Positions 14,006 to 18,278 of a DNA stretch of 18,278 nucleotides are shown here, in pieces (within the stretch, counting starts at the first letter, position 1; each line of letters opens with the position of its first letter). The stretch spans positions 1 through 18,278 of the forward strand of contig JBDKGH010000135.1 of assembly GCA_039798265.1 (NCBI GenBank), written 5' to 3'. The notes under the pieces were generated by a model. It was not told where the DNA came from. It saw only the letters and a program-made list of their open reading frames with translations, and ran no database searches. The position numbers and the translations under genes were made by a program. The DNA comes from JBDKGH01 sp039798265 (GTDB taxonomy: Bacteria; Bacteroidota; Bacteroidia; Flavobacteriales_D; Sanyastnellaceae).

Positions 14006-15334
14006 TTACTCTTTTGATAATGCTGGGTCGTTCATGAAGTAAATCACTACGCGGTTGTCAGCTGTGTAGTACTTCTTGGCGGCATTCATCAAGTCTTCTT
14101 TGGTAACGGCCATGTAACGCTCGATTTCGTTATTGATCAAGTTGGCGCTTCCAAAGTAGGTGTGATAGTTAGCCAAGTTTTCTGCAATACCGGCCATAGA
14201 AGAGTTACGCGTCACAAAGTCGTTTTCGATTTGGTTACGCAATTTTTGAAACTCTTCATCACTGATCATTTCAGTTTTCACGCGATCAAATTCTGCATTC
14301 ATCGCTTCTTCCACTTGCTTCGGATCAATGCCCATTCCGGCAAGTCCAAAGGCCAAGGTAAGTCCTGGATCTTCTAAGTTAAATGTAAAGGCACCGCAGA
14401 AGAGAGCGAGTTCTTTTTCATCCACTACACTTTTGTTGAGTCGTGAACTTTCTCCTTGAGAGAGCAATTGATTCAACATGTCCACAGCGTAAAAATCTTT
14501 GGTTCCTTGTGCAGGAATGTGGTAGGCTTCTAATACCATCGGCAATTGATCTTTTATGCCAACCGTGTCACGCACTTCGCCACGATTAAATCCTTCCACC
14601 ACAGTTGGGCGGGGAATAGGATTGGTACCACGAGGTATATCGCTGAAATAACGGGCAACGAGTGCCTTCGTTTCTTCCAAAGTCAGATCACCGGCAATGC
14701 ACAAAGTAGCATTGTTGGGTACATAAAAAGTTTTGTAGAAGTTGATGAAGTCTTCTTCTTTCGCTGCATTCAAATCTTCTAAACTTCCAATGGGAGCCCA
14801 AGCGTAAGGATGCTTTGCATATGCGCGCTTAAGTGTTTCAGGGAAAAGGTTTCCGTAAGGTTGGTTGTCATAACGCTGACGTTTTTCTTCCTTAACCACC
14901 TCACGTTGGGTTTCAATACCCGCCATTTCTACTTTGGCATGCATCATACGCTCACTCTCTAGCCAAAGGCCGAGCTCGAGCTGATTGCTGGGTAAAAGTT
15001 CGTAGTAGAAAGTACGGTCCTGGCTGGTGTTGGCATTTAAGGCGCCGCCAGCATTTTCCACATAACGCGCGTATTCACCGCGTCCGATGTTTTCAGAACC
15101 TTCGAACAGCAAGTGCTCAAAGAAGTGAGCCATACCCGTGCGGCCAACTACTTCGTTCTTTGAACCTACGTGGTAAAGAACAGTAACTGCTACGATTGGT
15201 GTGCTGTGATCTTCGTGAAGAATCACGTGAAGTCCATTGGGCAAATCATATTCAACGAACTTGATTTGCTGAGCCTGCGCACCCATCGTTCCGATGAGGA
15301 GGGCGCAAAGGGCAAAAATTGATTGAAGTCTCAT
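14006..15334 (-). CDS. M16 family zinc peptidase, catalytic subunit
   Basis: This exported 442-residue metallopeptidase has a signal peptide (MRLQSIFALCALLIGTMGAQ, cleavage near AQA). The zinc-binding inverted motif HFFEH gives His70, Glu73 and His74. A further glutamate lies about 76 residues on, in QREVVKEEKRQR, as M16B enzymes require. The second half (from about residue 220) is the usual inactive C-domain. At the Arg/Tyr site the sequence is SRLNKSVVDEKELALFCGAF, lacking the usual LRE...Y pattern. The next gene supplies that motif, which suggests a two-subunit enzyme. An ATG three codons upstream (15343) is possible, but it would leave a leader of only about 7 bases after the -7 element. 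Substrates are unknown; the periplasm is the likely site. Confidence 0.92.
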   Translation of the reverse strand: MRLQSIFALCALLIGTMGAQAQQIKFVEYDLPNGLHVILHEDHSTPIVAVTVLYHVGSKNEVVGRTGMAHFFEHLLFEGSENIGRGEYARYVENAGGALNANTSQDRTFYYELLPSNQLELGLWLESERMMHAKVEMAGIETQREVVKEEKRQRYDNQPYGNLFPETLKRAYAKHPYAWAPIGSLEDLNAAKEEDFINFYKTFYVPNNATLCIAGDLTLEETKALVARYFSDIPRGTNPIPRPTVVEGFNRGEVRDTVGIKDQLPMVLEAYHIPAQGTKDFYAVDMLNQLLSQGESSRLNKSVVDEKELALFCGAFTFNLEDPGLTLAFGLAGMGIDPKQVEEAMNAEFDRVKTEMISDEEFQKLRNQIENDFVTRNSSMAGIAENLANYHTYFGSANLINNEIERYMAVTKEDLMNAAKKYYTADNRVVIYFMNDPALSKE

Positions 15335-15356
15335 GTAGTCCATAAATTTGGTGAGG

Positions 15357-15364
15357 CGAAAATA
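15357..15364 (-). promoter_or_regulatory. Putative -7 element of the M16 operon
   Basis: On the minus strand TATTTTCG matches TAnnTTTG at 7 of 8 positions. A TTC lies 21 bases upstream in place of a -33 TTG. The element ends 22 bases before the chosen ATG (15334). Confidence 0.45.
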
Positions 15365-15437
15365 ACCATTTCAAGCCCTGATGGTGAAGCAGATGCGATG
15401 AGCGGTAAAAGGGCGGGAGGAACGGCCTAAAAAAAAC

Positions 15438-15470
15438 TTTGGTAAAATGCCGCTTTTAGGGGCAAATTTG
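15438..15470 (+). promoter_or_regulatory. Promoter of hutH
   Basis: A -33 TTTG (15438-15441) and a -7 CAAATTTG (15463-15470; one mismatch to TAnnTTTG) are separated by 21 bases. The element ends 22 bases before the ATG. A 7-base inverted repeat, CCTAAAA (15426-15432) / TTTTAGG (15454-15460), brackets the -33 box and could be a regulator site. Confidence 0.6.
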
Positions 15471-15492
15471 GACTCCAAAACCAAAACTACGG

Positions 15493-16971
15493 ATGAGCTA
15501 CGCTATTGATCCATCAAAACATATCGGTGTTCACGAAGTAATTCACGTGCTTCACTCCAATCAACAGATCTCCCTGTCTGATGAGGCCGTAAAGCGCATT
15601 ACCAAATGTCGCGATTACCTTGACCAAACACTGGGCAACGATTTTGGGGCTATCTATGGGATCAATACAGGTTTTGGTGCTTTGTGCAATACCATTATCG
15701 CTCCTGATCAACTCGAAACACTTCAGAAAAACCTCTTGATGTCTCATGCCTGCGGTATGGGCGAAGAAGTGCCAACTTCTGTGGTGAAGGCTATGCTTTT
15801 GTTGAAAGTAATAGGACTCAGCCGCGGTCATAGTGGTGTGCAATTACAAACGGTGCAGCGATTAGTCGATTTTTACAACCTCGATTTGCTTCCTGTAGTG
15901 TATCAGCAAGGTTCGCTCGGGGCCTCAGGTGATTTGGCTCCGCTATCTCACTTGTGCTTGCCTATTCTCGGCGAAGGGGAAGTTTTTTTTCAAGGAAAAA
16001 AGACAAGTGCAAAAGAGGCATTGGATGCGGCGGGATTGCCCCCACAAACGCTCAAAAGCAAAGAGGGACTTGCACTGATCAATGGTACTCAATTTATGAG
16101 CGCCTATTTGCTTACCTGCATTTGGAAAGGGCAAGAGGCCATCGATAAAGCAGAGTGGATAGCAGCCATGTCAATCGATGCATTCGATGGACGACCTGAA
16201 CCGTTCGAAAATTTGACTCATTTGGTACGCCCGCATAAGGGACAGCTGCGCGTAGCACAGAATATTCAAAATCTTCTTCATGGCAGCGCTATTCAACAAC
16301 AAGAAAAAGCACATGTGCAAGATCCATACAGCTTGCGATGTATTCCTCAAGTACTTGGTGCAAGCCGCGATGCAATCGACTATGTGCAAAGTGTGCTAGA
16401 AACAGAAATCAATTCGGTAACGGACAATCCCATTATTTTCCCTGACGAAAACCGAATCATTTCAGGTGGAAATTTCCATGGCCAACCTTTGGCAATTGTC
16501 CTCGACTTTTTAGCCATTGCCTTAGCGGAAGTAGCCAGCATTAGCGAACGCCGAATCTATAAACTCATTAGTGGTACACGCAATCTACCCGCTTTCTTAG
16601 TAACTGATGCTGGATTAAATAGCGGTTTTATGATCCCTCAATATACTGCCGCAGGTATTGTGTCTCAGAACAAACAACTGTGCACTCCCGCTAGCGTAGA
16701 TACAATTGATAGCAGCAATGGTCAAGAAGATCACGTGAGCATGGGTGCTAATGGCGCTACCAAGTGTTACCGTGTATTAATGAATCTTCAAAGCGTGTTG
16801 GCAATCGAGGCAATGGCAGCAGCCCAAGGATTAGAGCTGCGCCGACCTCTTCAAAGCTCTTCGAAAGTAGAACAACTTTTTAGCGAAATACGCAAAGTAG
16901 TTCCTTTTGTAAAAGATGATATTTACATGCACGATGCCATGATGGACGCACGTAAATTATTGTTCAGCTAG
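15493..16971 (+). CDS. hutH: Histidine ammonia-lyase
   Basis: This 492-residue enzyme removes ammonia from L-histidine to give urocanate, the first step of histidine degradation, in the cytoplasm. The MIO cofactor forms from Ala144-Ser145-Gly146 in GSLGASGDLAP. Other hallmarks are Tyr55 in YGINTGFG, the substrate-selecting Ser84-His85 in LLMSHACGMG, SVTDNPIIF, and the C-terminal QEDHVSMGANGATKC block. Ser-His at the selectivity position fits HAL; tyrosine ammonia-lyases usually have a different pair there. Length is close to the usual 500-510. No hutU, hutI or hutG lies nearby, so the pathway would need to be completed elsewhere. It has its own promoter. Its TAG stop lies two bases from the stop of the convergent T9SS cargo gene, without a terminator between. 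Confidence 0.94.
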   Translation: MSYAIDPSKHIGVHEVIHVLHSNQQISLSDEAVKRITKCRDYLDQTLGNDFGAIYGINTGFGALCNTIIAPDQLETLQKNLLMSHACGMGEEVPTSVVKAMLLLKVIGLSRGHSGVQLQTVQRLVDFYNLDLLPVVYQQGSLGASGDLAPLSHLCLPILGEGEVFFQGKKTSAKEALDAAGLPPQTLKSKEGLALINGTQFMSAYLLTCIWKGQEAIDKAEWIAAMSIDAFDGRPEPFENLTHLVRPHKGQLRVAQNIQNLLHGSAIQQQEKAHVQDPYSLRCIPQVLGASRDAIDYVQSVLETEINSVTDNPIIFPDENRIISGGNFHGQPLAIVLDFLAIALAEVASISERRIYKLISGTRNLPAFLVTDAGLNSGFMIPQYTAAGIVSQNKQLCTPASVDTIDSSNGQEDHVSMGANGATKCYRVLMNLQSVLAIEAMAAAQGLELRRPLQSSSKVEQLFSEIRKVVPFVKDDIYMHDAMMDARKLLFS

Positions 16972-16973
16972 GA

Positions 16974-18278
16974 TTACTGCTTCACCCATTTTGAGAAACG
17001 AATACCGTGTGCCGATTCGAATCGCACTTGGTAGATTCCCGTTGGTAAATGTTCTAACGACAGCGGTGTTATACCGGCAGTGATCGGTGCTTCAAAAACA
17101 GTTTTACCGGTGAGTTCCATGATCACAAGCTCACCGTTTATAGCACTCTGCACATTTGGATTGGCCGCAGATGGATTGGGGTAAAGAACAAATTCAACAG
17201 GTTGAAGTTGTGCGATATCCAAAGGCGTTACAAAAAGTTGTGTGATGACTTCACAACCATTGGCATCCGTTACTTGAGCAGAATTGGATGCATTCGCTGG
17301 AAGTATCACATCTTCGGAGGTAGATCCAGTAGTCCACAAAATGTCATAAGGTGCTGTGCCTCCTTCGATGGATAAATCAACGGTCGCCGTGCCATCGCTT
17401 TCAATGTCAAAACTCACCACATTTACAATCAACGCTGCTGGTTCCTGAATGAGGGTGTTTGCCGAAACAACGCAATCGTTATTATCCGTTACTTGAAGTG
17501 AAATGCTGCCGGCACTCAAGTTGGATATTTCACCCAAGAAACCACCAGTAGACCATTGGTAAGAATAAGGGGCTGTTCCTCCAGATACCACCGCAGCGGC
17601 TGTTGCGTTTGATTCACCGAAACAAAGCGGGGCTGTTACCGAAATGGATAAGTCTAAAGGATTGGGTTGTGCAATGGATAACGTACTAGAAACCGAACAC
17701 CCATTCGAGTCACTCACGCCAAATGAATAAGTGCCCGCGGGTGATGAAAGTGAATTGCTCTCAATATTTTCGTTGTTCCATGTAAAGGTATAAGTGCCGG
17801 TTCCTCCAATGGCATTCAATTGTACCGTTGCGTTTTCACCAAAGCAGGCAATAGTGCTAGCTGAGCCTTGCACGCTAAGTGCTGATGGTTCAGATATGGA
17901 GGTGGTACCTTGTAAAGTACAGCCACTGCCATCGGTAATAGAGAAACTGTATTGCCCAGTGCACAGATTCGTTCTGTTTTGATCTGTTGCGCCATCGTTC
18001 CAAAGGATAGAAAGCGGTTCTGCAAAATTGGTAATATCTAATACCACACTTCCATCACACAGGTTAGCGCAAGTGGTGTTGGTGTTTTCAAGAGTGAAGT
18101 TGAACGCATCAATAGCTGCTACAGTAGAGTAGGCCACATTGGTGCAGCCCACTGCGTCAGAAATAAAATACTCATATACACCAGGAGAGGTAATTTCAAA
18201 GATTCCCACTCCCGTATAAGGTGCTGTTCCTCCGTTAGCGGTTACTTCAATATCAATACTTTCTCCCGCACAAGGAAG
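16974..18278 (-). CDS. Secreted SprB/PKD-like repeat protein with T9SS type A sorting domain, C-terminal part
   Basis: The gene continues beyond the right edge; the frame stays open through 18278, so a GTG at 18209 is not its start. The visible part of about 434 residues is built from about five immunoglobulin-like repeats with a period of roughly 74 residues. Each repeat has a C-x-G-E or C-x-x-x-C-x-G start, a GGTAPYxYxW-like centre and a (V/I)(T/S)D-xxGC end, as in SprB-type repeats of gliding adhesins. The last about 74 residues carry FVLYPNPS ... G-x-Y-x-V ... KWVKQ, the type A sorting domain that directs proteins through the type IX system and is then cleaved off. The product is therefore a surface-attached or released protein, probably adhesive or part of a larger enzyme whose catalytic domain is outside the window. 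Confidence 0.9.
   Translation of the reverse strand, partial: LPCAGESIDIEVTANGGTAPYTGVGIFEITSPGVYEYFISDAVGCTNVAYSTVAAIDAFNFTLENTNTTCANLCDGSVVLDITNFAEPLSILWNDGATDQNRTNLCTGQYSFSITDGSGCTLQGTTSISEPSALSVQGSASTIACFGENATVQLNAIGGTGTYTFTWNNENIESNSLSSPAGTYSFGVSDSNGCSVSSTLSIAQPNPLDLSISVTAPLCFGESNATAAAVVSGGTAPYSYQWSTGGFLGEISNLSAGSISLQVTDNNDCVVSANTLIQEPAALIVNVVSFDIESDGTATVDLSIEGGTAPYDILWTTGSTSEDVILPANASNSAQVTDANGCEVITQLFVTPLDIAQLQPVEFVLYPNPSAANPNVQSAINGELVIMELTGKTVFEAPITAGITPLSLEHLPTGIYQVRFESAHGIRFSKWVKQ
16977..17198 (-). other. Region encoding the T9SS type A C-terminal sorting domain
   Basis: It encodes about 74 residues from VEFVLYPNPS to FSKWVKQ. The YPNP motif, the GELVIMELTGKTVFE strand and the LPTGIYQVRF motif near the end are the expected landmarks of the type A domain. 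Confidence 0.85.
17253..18278 (-). repeat. Array of about five 74-residue Cys-bounded repeats inside the T9SS cargo gene
   Basis: Approximate repeat cores are 18144-18272 (first one cut by the window edge), 17919-18071, 17697-17846, 17472-17624 and 17253-17408. Cores 1-4 start with a cysteine near a Gly-Glu or Asp-Gly pair and end in Gly/Asp-Cys. The last core lacks the first cysteine but keeps GGTAPYDILW and DANGC. The DNA copies are diverged, so this is a protein-level repeat. Confidence 0.75.

Noticed and set aside
15493..16971. Tyrosine or phenylalanine ammonia-lyase / aminomutase instead of HutH
   Set aside because: The selectivity pair is Ser84-His85, as in histidine ammonia-lyases, and the surrounding blocks fit HAL.
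18209..18211. GTG at 18209 as the real start of the T9SS cargo gene
   Set aside because: The frame remains open to the window edge, and the upstream codons (ESIDIEVTANGGTAPYTG) complete another repeat of the same type.
1..18278. Defence system, mobile element, CRISPR array or phage module
   Set aside because: No transposase, integrase, nuclease-toxin pair, direct-repeat array or reverse transcriptase is present. The single exonuclease and ABC-F genes are ordinary housekeeping types.

Overview
The window reads as chromosomal DNA of a Bacteroidota bacterium, most likely of the Flavobacteriales type. Three things support this. A secreted repeat protein ends in a type IX secretion (T9SS) sorting domain. 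There is a TPR / PD40-propeller / OmpA-like envelope protein of the kind common in this phylum. Several genes are preceded by the phylum's -33/-7 promoter pattern (TTTG ... TAnnTTTG) and lack clear Shine-Dalgarno sequences. The exact genus cannot be read from the sequence. The DNA is densely coded and has no tRNA, rRNA, IS element, CRISPR array or phage gene. No stretch longer than about 150 bases lacks a gene.

Layout. The left edge (3-275, +) holds the end of a subtilisin-like protease. A shared bidirectional terminator separates it from an ABC-F ATPase on the minus strand (319-2181). A short divergent promoter region, built as an imperfect inverted repeat, leads into a tight plus-strand operon: ElaA-type acetyltransferase, DinB-like protein and O-antigen-ligase-type membrane protein (2244-4467). 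Next come two plus-strand genes with their own recognisable promoters: a 2-oxo acid dehydrogenase E2 subunit (4594-5946) and the TPR/propeller/OmpA-like protein (6044-8203), which ends in a strong terminator. A DEDDh exonuclease and a GT4-type glycosyltransferase follow (8351-10308). Their stop interlocks with that of a minus-strand pair, a GT2 glycosyltransferase and an FtsE-type ATPase (10305-11734). A terminator then separates this pair from a two-gene M16 peptidase operon on the minus strand (11887-15334). A divergent promoter region leads to a histidine ammonia-lyase on the plus strand (15493-16971). This gene converges, with a 2-base gap, on a large T9SS-exported repeat protein that runs off the right edge (16974-18278).

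How the genes fit together. Much of the window concerns the cell envelope and the outside of the cell: secreted protease, T9SS cargo, OmpA-like anchor, periplasmic M16 peptidase pair, polysaccharide ligase or polymerase, two glycosyltransferases and FtsE. The remainder is central metabolism (E2, HutH), translation (ABC-F) and nucleic-acid maintenance (exonuclease). The M16 pair is the clearest two-component machine: one subunit keeps the zinc site, and the other has lost it but keeps the Arg/Tyr pair and carries an extra LolA-like domain.

I see no convincing previously undescribed system. The best second-look items are the symmetric divergent promoter at 2179-2246, a recurring TAnnTTCG variant of the -7 element, the inactive M16 / LolA-like fusion, the degenerate OmpA-like domain, and the translationally coupled FtsE-glycosyltransferase pair.
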